A stretch of 64,000 bases of DNA from Zonotrichia leucophrys gambelii. Taxonomy: Eukaryota; Chordata; Aves; Passeriformes; Passerellidae. The translations under genes were made by a program, and so were the position numbers. Each line of letters opens with the position of its first letter. Positions within the stretch are counted from its first letter, which is position 1. The stretch spans positions 8,525,001 through 8,589,000 of the forward strand of contig NC_088186.1 of the NCBI RefSeq assembly GCF_028769735.1, given 5' to 3'. Of the stretch, positions 1 to 11,545 are shown piece by piece. The notes under the pieces are model-generated. The model did not search any database. It saw nothing but the letters and a program-made list of their open reading frames with translations, and had not been told where the DNA came from.

Positions 1-60
1 ACACGAGTTTGCGGTGACCCCGTGCTCCGGCATTGCCCTGGTGGCTCTGGCTGCCAGGTC

Positions 61-256
61 AATGGGCAGGGATGCTGGTAGGGAATCGTTTGGGATTGGA
101 GCATGCCTGCCCCAAAATCTGTCTGCATTGTCCTGTGCAGGAATGTCAGAAATGTCCCAATGGGCAGGGATGCTGTTAGGGAATCATTTGGGATTGGAGC
201 ATGCCTGCCTCAAAGTCTGTCTGCATTGTCCGGCACAATAATGTCAGAAATGTCTA
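61..256. repeat. 98-bp tandem duplication (two copies)
   Basis: Two head-to-tail copies with a 98-bp period begin at 61 and 159, each opening with AATGGGCAGGGATGCTG. They differ at only a few positions. The sequence before 61 resembles the end of a unit only loosely, so the array may continue left of the window. No coding role is apparent; the open frame at the window start simply runs through the repeat. Confidence 0.85.
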
Positions 257-1331
257 AATGACATCCACCCGACCCAATGAATGAATGGAGCAGGAGCTGG
301 CTGGGTGCTGGACATCCTCACAGAGCCCAGATTGACAGGCAGGGCAGGAAAGCAGATTTGGGATTTCCTTTTGGCTCCTGGCATGCTATAAATGTTTCCC
401 CCAGCCTCACCTCCCAAACCAGACTAAATCCACTCACAGGTTTTAACCCTCCCAAGCACAACTCCTCTTGTGCTCCTGTCTGTGACCTGATGAGAGGTGG
501 GTCCTTCCCACTGGTCATTTGCTGTCCCCACACTTTTTTTCTTTGCACCAAAGCCTTTGTCACCTTCCTCCCTGCCCCCACTGGTCTCCAGTTTCTTTTA
601 AAAGTCCTGTAATATTAGCCTGCAGTGGGGAGCAAGGCACAAAGGAAGATTCAACTGGTATTTCATTACCCCAGCTTTGCTGGGTGGGTTCTGGGAGAGG
701 GAGGGTGAAATTCTCCATCCTCATGGAAAAACAGAGGCACTTGCTCCGTGTCTCAGCTCCTTGCTCCCTGGTGCACTGAGATTTTCTGCATGACTGTGTC
801 TGCACTCACCAGCGAGGCTCAAATTGGCTTAAAAAGGAGAAGCTGGCTGGGAGAAGGTGAACACACTTAGATTCATTTACGAGCTAAACTCACTCACTCG
901 GGACTTGTGTTACATCACCTTTGCAGAGTTTTCCCTGCCTGATTTTCTGTCTGGCTACCAGGACAGAGAAGTTTTTGGCAGTTAACCTAAACTCCTGAAA
1001 AGTCAGTCTCACACTATGGAAAGGAATGTTCAGATTGAAATGATGCTGATGTGTCGTGCTGCACAGTGGAAATCTAAAATTAAAAAGCAAACTAAAAACA
1101 TTTATAGAAGTTTTTCTTCATGACAAAACAGAAAACAATGAGGTGGATGGGATTCTGTGATCTGGGTAAAAGCCTTGCTGTCCAGCTCTTGGGTTTGGTT
1201 TTCTCTCCTGGTTTAATTTTTTAAGATCATATTAAATATTAGGAATTCTTTTTACACACTTTCTGATTAATGTTCCATGTGGGGTCTGTTTTATTGTTCT
1301 GGGTTTGTTCATTTGTCTTTTAAAGCTGTGA
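257..1331. other. Non-coding stretch, nothing recognised
   Basis: Unique-looking sequence with short random open frames in several frames and no domain signature, RNA gene or clear repeat. I read it as intron 1 of, or DNA upstream of, TNC. Confidence 0.5.
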
Positions 1332-1428
1332 AATCATGGAATGGTTTGGGTTGGATGGGACCTGGGAGATCATCCAGCTCCAGCCATGGGCAGGGACACC
1401 TTCCACTGGACCAGGTTGCTCAGTTTAG
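1332..1428 (-). mobile_element. CR1 LINE 3' fragment
   Basis: Contains the antisense signature of the avian CR1 3' end: a segment with GAATGGTTTGGGTTGGATGG, followed by CCATGGGCAGGGACACCTTC and CCAGGTTGCTCA. This wording is characteristic of CR1 copies in bird genomes. The fragment is short and 5'-truncated, as most CR1 copies are. Subfamily not determined. Confidence 0.8.
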
Positions 1429-4400
1429 GAGTGCTGGAGTCCAAAAATGAGGTGGACAATGGGGATTAGGGACCATCCTTTCAATGCTAGGGAAACTTGC
1501 AGGAATGTGGTGGCTTTTGGGTTGTTGGGAACACAGGGGAAAATTGAATATGAAGAAGTTTGGCCAGATGAAAGTGTTTAGCCAAGAGAAGATAACAGGT
1601 CTGTCTGCAGCCCAGCTTCCCTGGCAGGGAATTTGGGGAGCAGCTGGAAGAGCTATCAGGGTGCTCCCAGTGCAGGTTCTGCCCCGTGCTCAGGGAAGGA
1701 TTTGCCCCTGAACTGAGCAGTGAGATGGGACAGGAGTGACAAGGGCTGTGCCTCCCATCACTGACACAGTCACACTCTCCCAAACACCAAACCTGCATTC
1801 ACCTCCCATATTTTTTGCTCATTAATTTTATCCTCTGGCTCCTTTCAGCCCAGAGAAATTTCTTTGCAAGTCCCAGCCCTTAATCCTATCACTAGAGTTA
1901 CTTTATCAGTGTTTCCAGAGCCCTGGAAGAGCCAAAGGATCTGCTGCAAAGCCCCCAGCCTGCAGATGAGAATGTCAGGTCTCATCTGGAGAGAAAGCAG
2001 AAATTCTGCTACAGACATCACTGATGGTGGTCATGGGCACATGGAAAAGACAAACAATCAGACCCAAATCTCCTGTTGAAATAGTGATGCTTAATGGTGT
2101 TAGAACTTACTGGGAAAATCCCTAAGCACAGGTTAAAATGTGCTCCACAGATTCTGAGTAACTGTTAGCTGGAGACTTTTTGAAAGCCATCCCCTTTTAT
2201 TATCCCAGCTCTTTAAAACTGAATCATTTCTCCTCAGTATTCACTCAAACTTAACTATCATGTTGCTCTAACATAATTTCTAAAGGTGTTTGACATTCAG
2301 CTTTTTTCACATTAGTGCTTTTTATAAAATACCTAAAAAAAGCCAAAGAACTATTCATGGGTGAAGACGTTCTGACTTGCTATAAAGAGACTGTCAAAGT
2401 TTGTTCTTGAGCATTGTCTCACTTTTTTGATAAGTAAATGAGATTAAATGGTAGGGTCTATGCCTTTTGGGACTCTCATCCTTTTCAAGAGTCAGGCAGA
2501 ACTAAAAAGCAGAAGTGTCTGTGAAACAGTGATGCTGATTTGGAGCCAGAGCTTTAACCCTTTCATCCCTCCTGGCAAAACCATTTGGAAAACCAGCTTG
2601 GCCAGTTCTGTGCTGGTTTCCTGGTACAACACCACAGTGCCTCTGTCTACCCAGCCCTGTAGGATGTGCCTAAAGGTTTAAGTGGTGCTGATGGCATTTA
2701 ATTGTCCTGGGTTGAACAATGGGTGTCTGGTGGAAGTGGATGTGAGGGAGAAAGAGTTTCCATCCAGTCCTGCATCACTTAGAGAGCCCTGATATCCCTG
2801 GAGGAATATCACCTTTGGAAGGAAGATTAATGCACAGGGTGGTGGCTTGGTTATCAACTACACATCCACCTGTCCTACCTCTGTACCATGAGAAATCCAG
2901 AATGCTTAAATAATTACTCTCACTTGAAGCCCGTGACTTGATAAATTCCTCCTTGGCCTCGTGCCACCACAGTCTGCTAAGCTGAAGGGCCACTGACAGT
3001 TTTAAGGTCTAGTGGCTCATAAAACTCCAGCTTAGGAGTGGATGATTTACATCCCTGGAAAGTTCGAAATCTCAGCTTTCCAATAATAAAAGGAATTTGT
3101 TTTGAACTGTGTCAGTTTGAGATGCAGGGCTTTGAAGCTGGGCTCTGATTTACCAACGTGTGCTTTCTCAGACTTAATTACTGGTGTGAGTTTAGCACAC
3201 CCTGCTCAAAGACTGAGCTCTGATCTAACCCTGTGGTTATAAACTGCAGACATCTGAAACTACTGTAAAATGTAATAGCTGCTCTTAGTGGTTTTCAGGA
3301 AGCTGCTGATGTCATATTGCTGAAAAAATCATTGTTGCTGAAGTGGGAAACTAAGGAAGACAGCAATCTAAGTGAAATAAGTTAATGTTTTGTCACCTAC
3401 CAGGCTCAGAAATCTTCAAAACTGCAAGCAATTATAGGATTAGTAACTAATGAGTTCTGGACAGGAAGCACCATAACCTGAGGTCATGAGCTCAAAATTA
3501 GGAATGTGTACAGATTGCTTATGAGTTTTTAAGATGCAATTTAGTTCATTAAACTGTTTCATATTAAAGAGGACTAGTTGTCCATGGCTTTGCTTGGTTG
3601 ATGTTGTAATAATTGCTCCAGCGTTTTAAAGCCTCACTGTATTAGGAATGAAGGGGTTTAATAAATTATGCTCCCTGCCACAAAGAATCTGCAATTCCTG
3701 TTATTAGCTATTCCCCCAAAAATTCTTTGTATAGTGAAGAGAAAAAAGGAAATAAGAAGACAGTTCTTTGAGGAAGGGGACTGCTGGAAAGCAGAGAAAT
3801 GAAGAACCCTGAGGGACAATCTTGAGTGGTCGCAGTTTCCACCGAGCTGAGGGTTTCCACAAGTGTGAAACCTCTGTGCTCGCTGTCCACTCGTGTGTCT
3901 GACCCTCTGGCCAGTCAGAGCTGCAGCTAAAAGCCTTCCACATGTGGGAAAAGTTAGAGGCTGGGCAAGGTTCCAGCCCCTGAAATCCCTGAGTGCATGA
4001 TGTAACCCCACGGTGTGGAAATGGGCAGACTGGAGGAGGAGTCAGTGGGATCCTGCCTGACAAGGGGCGGCTCTGGAGCCTGCAGGAAGCGTCTGGGCAC
4101 TGAAAAGAGGAATAGATGGGGATCCTTCTGCTAAAAGGGCAAAGTTTGAATGATTTAGTGTCACTTTTTAGCATTGAATGAATGATAGATGCGCCATTAT
4201 AACTAGAATTGTCCTTAGTGTAAGATTTTCCTGGGTTTCTAAATGCATAATTTCTTTCTCCTATATGCTGCTTGTGCTGTTGCTGACCAAATAACATCAA
4301 AAAACCTCACCTATAGCTTCAGAGAGCATATCCAGATGTAGAATTTGAATAATACTTATTAATATAAATTATACCTCCCAACACAACCCCTCCTAAACAA

Positions 4401-6644
4401 ATGTGGAGTCAATGGGAAATAGCTTCCCATTTATATCCTTGTTTGACTTAGCCAATCACCCAAGACAAATCCATCCTGAGCTGATCTCGTCGCAAGAAAT
4501 TTCTCTGAGCTCCCATCCTTAATTGTCTGCAGTTTCAATTAAACCAAGGTGGGCTGGTGCCAAGTTTCCAGCACTTCCAAGGGGAGAGCCCCGGTGCCCG
4601 AATAGGCAGTGGCATTTTGTATTCTTTGGGGAGCGGAGGGCAGCGTTGCCAAGTTTGCATTCAGTCATCCATCACATATTAGCCCACTGGAGGTCCATTC
4701 TTCCCAAGCAATGGGGGAGCCCTGCTTCCTACTTTGAAAGATTACTCCCACAGAAAGGCCTTTCCCCAAACCCAGCAGAGAAAGGAAGCTTTTCTTCGAT
4801 TCATACAAGCGCTCCCTTTCCAAGCTCCCCACAAAAATGATATTGTTTCATGCTCAGAAAAAACATATTCTCTTCAGCAATTGAGGAGAAAGTGCAGGGT
4901 GGTAGGGGAGAAACCTTAAATACAGATTTTTCCTAAAGTGCTTGCTTCAATCCTGGGCTCAACAAAGGTTTATTGTAGTGGCTGTCTCTTCCCATGGCAG
5001 GCTGGAGCATTGACTATGTGTGGATAGATATTGGCCAGGAGCCTCCCAGGAGGCTGAAACTGAGAGCCTGGGGAAATTCCATTATAATGATTTTGGCTTT
5101 AACTCATGCACCAGAACTTGCTAAGCTCATAAGCCTAAAATTGCAAATGCTAATTTTGTTATGGAATTAGGATATTTACCTGAATATTCATCTAAACAGT
5201 CTTGATTATTTTTTAAATTTATCTCCTTTTCCACCATGCTGGCAGCACAAAGCTGAAAGGGAACATAAATTTCTTCTTATACATGAAAATCAAACTGTGA
5301 GATCCTTTCCCTGTGTGCCCAGCAGAACTGGCTAAAGAGTTATTTCCACCATTAAGGAAAGGCTGGAAAAGGGCTAAAAAAAGCTTTATTTCCAAGACAT
5401 AAGTTCACTTTCCCTTGCCAAGAAATCAAAAGACCTGGAAAGAGGCAGATTTTGTTGGTCAGTTTGGGGTTTTTGTCAGGCACTGGGTGCAGGTGAGAGA
5501 GGCTGTGGGCTGAGGACTCTGGGGACGGTGGTTTTGTGCCTCTTTGCTGCGATGGAAAGCCTTTATTTGGACAGGAAAGGGTCACTCTCAGTGTGTGCTG
5601 AGCACTTCAGCACCAGCCCTTGGTGGTTATCTCCGTCCTCAGGATTTCATCTTGTCAGGGGCTGTTTGTTGGCCTCTCAAAAGGAGCTCAGTGCCCACTC
5701 TGCACTGGCTCTTTGTCTCTCCTGGTTCCTTTGCAAGGCCAGCCTCTTTTGGGCCTGCTGAATCCTCCTAAATAGCTTCTCTGTGCTGTGGGACAAAAGT
5801 CTATGCCAAGAAAGATATAAAGGTAGCTTGTGATCTGCAGGCAGCCCATTCCTCTTGGCCAGAGCCAGTGTAATGCATATTTTCCCTTTGCTTGTGGCTT
5901 GTACTTCCCTCCTGCATTGCTTGTAGCGCCGTAATTCAGGGCTGACTCCCGATGAATGCTGCACACTGTGGGCCACAAGGCACTGCAGAACAGGATACAT
6001 ATGAAGGGAAAGTTCTCAGATAATTTTTCTTACTGAAGGATTTTGGCCATGTAAACAGTTTCCAGGAAAAAAGAAAAGCAAAACAAAAAACCCTCTGGCA
6101 TTTCCCATGGTGAGGGCTCCTTATGAATGTCCTATCTATTTTTCCAGTTTGGTGGCCAAGTGGAGTGTTTAGAGGAGGATATACCACCTACAAGCCAGGG
6201 AATTTATATTTCCACTGCCAAGTGTTAATTATGATGTCGACTTAGCCACTTTACAGGTTAGCAAGTCAATCACAGGGAGCCAGCTCTCCAAGTGCTGCAG
6301 CTCCAGGCTTGATGGAAAGCCTGCAGCACCCAGAGAGTGCCATTCTCAAACACATCAGCATTATTTGTTCCTTTATTCGTCATTCTCTGGCTGTTACCTC
6401 ACATATTGTTTATTTGCCTTAGCAAGAGCAAAATAAATTGTAAGGGTAACAAAACCCACAGGGAAAGACACCAGAGAATTGGAGAAAAATCTGCAACTGA
6501 CCCAAATGCAGGGGTCCAGCTCATTCTCTTACATCAACTGAAGGTCCATTCATTGGGATTTGCCAGGGTTGCTGTCAGAAACAAGGAAATTCAGTTTATT
6601 ACCACCAGCCATGTGGCAGGGATGCCTTTTTAATTGTTCTGATC
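1429..6644. other. Non-coding stretch, no gene recognised
   Basis: No open frame here shows recognisable domains. The longest, on the minus strand at 3,704-4,300 (198 codons), is low-complexity in character and has no recognisable start context or homology. A sequence resembling a TATA box (GATATAAAGG) occurs near 5,814, but no CpG-rich first exon follows it, so I do not call a promoter. Confidence 0.5.
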
Positions 6645-6695
6645 CCTAACCTTGAACAATTCCAGGGATGGGGACTCCCCAGCCTCTCTGTGTTA
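6645..6695 (-). mobile_element. Possible short CR1 fragment
   Basis: The phrase CCTTGAACAATTCCAGGGAT followed by GGGGACTCCCCAGCCTCTCTG resembles the interior of the antisense CR1 3' region. It is short and isolated, so confidence is modest. Confidence 0.45.
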
Positions 6696-6744
6696 TTTAT
6701 GCCCTATATACCCTGTAATCCTGTACCCTAATATCCCAGTAATA

Positions 6745-6890
6745 AACTGAACAAATTTAACTAAAAAATTTATCTAAAATTTAACTAAAAATTTAATTTA
6801 ACTAAATTTTAAACTAAATTTGAATTTAACTAAAAATTGAATTAATTAATTCAACTAAAATTAAATTAATTAACTAAAAATTGAGTTTTT
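6745..6890. repeat. AT-rich degenerate tandem repeat
   Basis: Roughly 145 bp built from variations of TTTAACTAAAAA and AATTTAACTAAA, almost free of G and C. It looks like a decayed short-unit tandem array. No function is visible. Confidence 0.75.
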
Positions 6891-9800
6891 GGTGTCAAGC
6901 TCCACCTGGGAGACAGTTTTCCTGCTGACAGGAGCAATATTGAATTCTCTTTGGCGTGGGGTGTTGGTTGTCCATAAAACACCCATTGCCTTAATGATAT
7001 CTTTGTGCTGAGGGTGCCTTGGGCTGCTCCAGTTTGCTCTGTGCTCATATAGGTCATGGAGCAGCACGGGGCCAAACCCAGGCTGCCAGAGGGGAAATTA
7101 AAACCCACGGAGCCTTTTCCATGCCCTTCTTTGCCTGCATTGTCCCCTCCAGCCTGCCCTGCTGAGGGGATGGATGGGTTTCTCCTGGGCAGACTTCAGG
7201 GGCTGCCAGCCAAATTCTCATGTGACACAATGGCATTGATTTCACTGGGGATCTGGTGCTGGATAATTGAGCTCCATGTCCCTCCTTTCACCATGCCACA
7301 GCTCAAATTGCTGCCAGCCAAGGCTTCAGCACGGGCAGGGCTCAAGTCGCTGTGGGTTAAGGGAACGAGGTCAGGGCTGGTGGAGATCTCTCAAGCCTCC
7401 CATTAATGTGGCAGTGGCCAATTTGTTGACATTTGGGGCAGCAGTGCAGATTTTTGTCCGAGTTCAATCACTAATCACTGCTCAGGGCTGTGTTTATGGC
7501 TGTAATTTCCATCACATTACATAAGTGCCTCTGCTTTACATCAGAGCACTGCAAAACATCCCCAGACTGGACTTTTCAGAAGCAGCCTCCTCTCTTTTTC
7601 CAAACTCCTCGCACTCAATTTGTCTCATATCTTGTGCCTCTCATTTATATTTCATTTTGCCTTGCCAAGCCATGGTTGATTTCATTCCATCTTCTCTTCA
7701 TGAAGCGTTTTGCTCTGCTCTGAGTTTGCTACCCTTCCCTGGCTTGCCAAAGATGCAAATTCTTGATGCTACCACATGTGACAGAACTAGGCCAGGCAGA
7801 TCTGCAGCCCGGGGGCGATTACTGGAAGTCAGATTTCAAGGAACTCCTTCTGTGGTCTTGTGAGTTAGAAAAATGTGCACATTCCTGTGTGTTTGAGGTG
7901 CTAGTACCAAGGACAGAGGAGCTCCAGAAGGGAGGAAAAGCTGCCCAGGGAAACTTGTAATTGGTTTAAAAGCAAGGAGCTGCCTGGTGAGGGGTTACCC
8001 ATCTGTTCCCTCAGCTTCTTTTAAAACCATGCCTGAAGTCTGCTAATGACAGGAATGATAATTCTGGTCCCCAGGAACAGTAGCAGGCTTTTATGGCTGA
8101 GTCCTGAGTCATTTTTAGTGCTTGAATAAGTATATGGTTAAATCAAAGTAAAATTATAAAGCACATGCAAATATTCATAATGGATTCTGAACGTACCCTG
8201 CTGCCTGCTGACCAATATCATATGCAGCAATCCATACAATTAAATACTTTCCGTTATTTCAGACCAATATAAATGTAAATTGTTCGTGCTCTTACTTACA
8301 GCAAAGCTGTTAAAAGAGAAGAATTCCACCTCTCTCGCTTCTGTACGTGACATTCCTTCAGCTAAAATGATTTCAAATATGGAAAAGTGTGGGGTTGGGT
8401 GTGTGGAGCAGAATTTTGGCTCATCTCTTTTTCCTGACCTCCAGGAGAAATTTGAAAAACAGCTTCCTCAGAGGTGCTGTACAAAGCAGTGCTGTCTCAG
8501 TGCTTATTCACTGTGCATTTGTTTAACGTGTCAGTATTTTATGGTTCTTATAAATGATCCTTATTTCTATTGCACAGATTTCACCAATACTTTTGGTTAA
8601 TATATTAATTTGGCATCTGGTTTTTTATATTAGACCAGCTATTATTTCACCTATTGTTATTATATTTATCAAGAGTATTGATGGCTTATTTCCTACCTCT
8701 CATTATCAGTAAAAAAGATGATGTTTCATACCTAAATCATGAACTTGTGAGACAAACCACACTGGCCAAGTTCCCATCACCAGGACTTGGCTGCTCCTTT
8801 GTTCTCAGCAACTCCTGCTTGGCACGAAAGGAGTGGGAAGAAAATTCAGAAGTCTTGAATTTCTGCTCTTCCCATCTCATCCCAAAACCACCTAGAACTT
8901 TGTGAAATGGGCTCTGGAAAATTTATAGGTGGTTTTGGAAGCGAGAGCGTGGAGAAGGGCCTGGAAACGGAGCAGAGCTGTGTGTGTGGAAGGAACACGA
9001 GTTGCCGTGATTCATGCGAGCGAGCACACCAACCCCATGCTCTGAAACTGCATCAGCAAAGCCCTCAAAGTATTTCAAAGCGAAGCCTCCAGAAAATAAT
9101 GAGCTCCTGACAAAGTGTAACTTGGCAGAGAAACTTTCCAAAGACAAGTTTAGAAAACTGTAGATCTTTTCCAGCTCCGCGTCTTTGCTGCGAGCGGGGA
9201 AAAGCCAAGAGCCCGAGTGAATGCTTTTGCTATTAGCAAAGGCTTTATTAAAAGGTACAGGACGTACTTGAGAGGCAGCAGTGGTTTCTGCTGGAGGTTA
9301 TGCACAGGAGCTGCTTTTGCTGTGAAAGGGTTTTTTTTTTTTAATATTGGAAAAGGCACTAATTGAGGCTTCTGTGTCTGTGGCAGCTCTGCCATGGCCT
9401 GCATTCAATTCCCTGTTCAGCGGTTCTGGGATGGGTAAAAGTCACTGCCCAGACTTTCAGCCATCAGAGAGGGATGGGTAAAAGTCACTCCTGTGCTGGA
9501 AATGCAAACAGGGGGACCAGACAGACACCAGGTGTTTCTGCAACCCTGAAAATGCTCAGCTCCTAACTTCATACGAAGGAAAAAGAAGTTGCAGCACACT
9601 CTCCTTTTATAATTGTGGCCTTGATGTGCTTCTGGCGTATTTACCCAGCTATAAAATTAGTAGTGTACACATTTCATAGAACAATGTAGGATTAAGTAAT
9701 TCTTTATATTTGTAAATCAGTCCATGAGTGGAAAACATTCTCAGCAGAAGTGTCAAGAATTGCTGCTCTGAACTCAAACATGCAAAGGTATGGGAAAGAT

Positions 9801-11049
9801 ATTCCCTTTTCAGTATCTGCACTTAGAATATGTGTCTGCCCATGGTGATTAAAACCCAGGCAGAAGGAAGGTGTGACCCATCCACTCTGCTTTCCACAAG
9901 TCCCTTGGATGTGACCCACTTCCACAGCTCTGCTTCTGTTTTTAGAACAGCACCAGTTATTCTGAATCCATTGTTGCCTTTGCTGCTCCCATCTCTGCTG
10001 TGCCCTGCTGTTTCTAACCCACAGTTTTTGTCCAGGCTGTGTCTGCCACGGGCTTTTTCTTCCCCTCTGACAGCCACAGCAAGGACAGAGGTTTCTTTGC
10101 AGATGTGAGAAAAAAGTATTTAGCAGATGGCTTTTTTTCCCCCTTCTCCTGAGTTTGTAGCAAATTGCTGCACTTGGCTGATGGCTGTGCCCCCTGCCAG
10201 GAGCCTGAATGCAGCTCCAGAGCACCCCACTGCCCTGCTTGTTTTGTGTCTCTTTTCTGAGCTCCCTTTTCCAGATTGATGCTCAAGTGTCGGAACCCTT
10301 AACAAAAAACCGAGTTCCAAGGGCAGACTGAATTCCCTCTTAACTTGTGCCTCATCCCAGTCCCTGTGAGTTAGACCAGCTGGGTTTGGTGTGAGCTCTC
10401 CCATGGTTACCTCTTGTAATGCTGCTTCTCTCTTTTTTTTTTTTTTTTTTACTTTTTATGCAACACATTTGAGTGATCTGCTCTGTAAAATAACCAGGCT
10501 GTTTCTTGTGGCTGCTGTAAAATTCCTTCTGTGGTCAGAGCTGGATGAAGGATTCTCCTGCACTTCCCATGCACAGGGGTGAATCACTGGGGTTGTGTAA
10601 CAGCAGCAAACATTGGCACACCAAGGTGCAGGAGGATCGTGCACATGTGTGGGAATGATCCCTCAGATCCCATAAAATTTCCAGAGATGAAAGAGACCTC
10701 CAGTTGATGCAAGAGAATGAGCTGGATATGTTCATTTTGGGTCAGTTGCAGATTTTTCTCAAATTCTCTGGTGTCTATCCATGTGGGTTTTGGTAACCTT
10801 ACCATTTATTTCCATGGATTCATCTTCTCATTCTGGTAATTGGCCTGGCACAAACTCTTGGCTTCAGAGTAAGGCTGCAGTTTTCTATTATTACCCCAAA
10901 ATTTCAGGCAGTCCTGTGGCTCTGTGTGTTTGTGCTGCACATCTGGTCAGGCTTTCTTCTACAGAGAAAAAGATTCTTGAAAAAGAAAAAGAAGGAAAAA
11001 AATCAAACAATGAAAGAATAGCCTGGTTTGAAATGGACTTTAATACTCA
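6891..11049. other. Non-coding stretch, no gene recognised
   Basis: No coding sequence found. It includes a poly-T run near 10,432-10,450 and an octamer-type ATGCAAAT at 8,165-8,172 in a moderately AT-rich stretch. A slightly CpG-richer patch lies at 8,935-9,200. None of these is enough to call an element. Confidence 0.45.
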
Positions 11050-11545
11050 ACTCATCTCACCCCAGCCATGGCAGGGACACCTCCCACTGTCCCAGGCTGC
11101 TCCCAGCCCTGCCCAGCCTGGCCTTGGGCACTGCCAGGGATCCAGGGGCAGCCCCAGCTGCTCTGGGCACCCTGTGCCAGGGCCTGCCCACCCTCACAGG
11201 GAACAATTCCTCATTCCCAATATCCCATCTAAACCTTCTCTCTCTGAGTTTGAAGCCACTCCCTCTTGTCCTGGCACTCCAAGCCCTTGTCAATTGTCTC
11301 TCTCCATTTTCCCTCTTGGCCCCTCCAGGCCCTGCAAGGCCACCCTGAGGTCCCCCCAAAGCTTCTCCTCTCCAGGTGCACAATCCCAGCTGTCCCAGCC
11401 TCTCCTCCCAGCAGAGCTGCTCCATCCTCTGATCCCCCTGGAGCCTCCTCTGGATCTCTGCAGCAGCTCCAGCTCCTCCCTGTGCTGGGCCAGGGCTGGG
11501 GCAGCTCTGCAGAATTTCCCTTTCTCTCCCACATTGCAGGGATAA
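11050..11545 (-). mobile_element. CR1 LINE fragment, about 500 bp
   Basis: Long antisense match in wording to the CR1 3' region: CCATGGCAGGGACACCTCCC, CCAGCCTGGCCTTGGGCACT, then CTCACAGGGAACAATTCCTC and the segment ending GGGCCAGGGCTGGGGCAGCT. An apparent 254-codon plus-strand open frame (10,781-11,545) arises because this repeat happens to be open and should not be annotated as a gene. The outer 170 bp are inverted relative to the CR1 copy at about 33.7 kb. Confidence 0.9.

Noticed and set aside
3704..4300. A 198-codon minus-strand open frame
   Set aside because: No recognisable domain, two overlapping frames of similar quality in the same place, and no splice or promoter context.
5814..5824. 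A TATA-like GATATAAAGG as a possible TNC promoter
   Set aside because: No CpG-rich exon, donor site or other promoter feature follows, and several similar AT motifs occur by chance in this region.
10781..11545. A 254-codon plus-strand open frame
   Set aside because: Most of it is antisense CR1 LINE sequence, and the translation has no domain.
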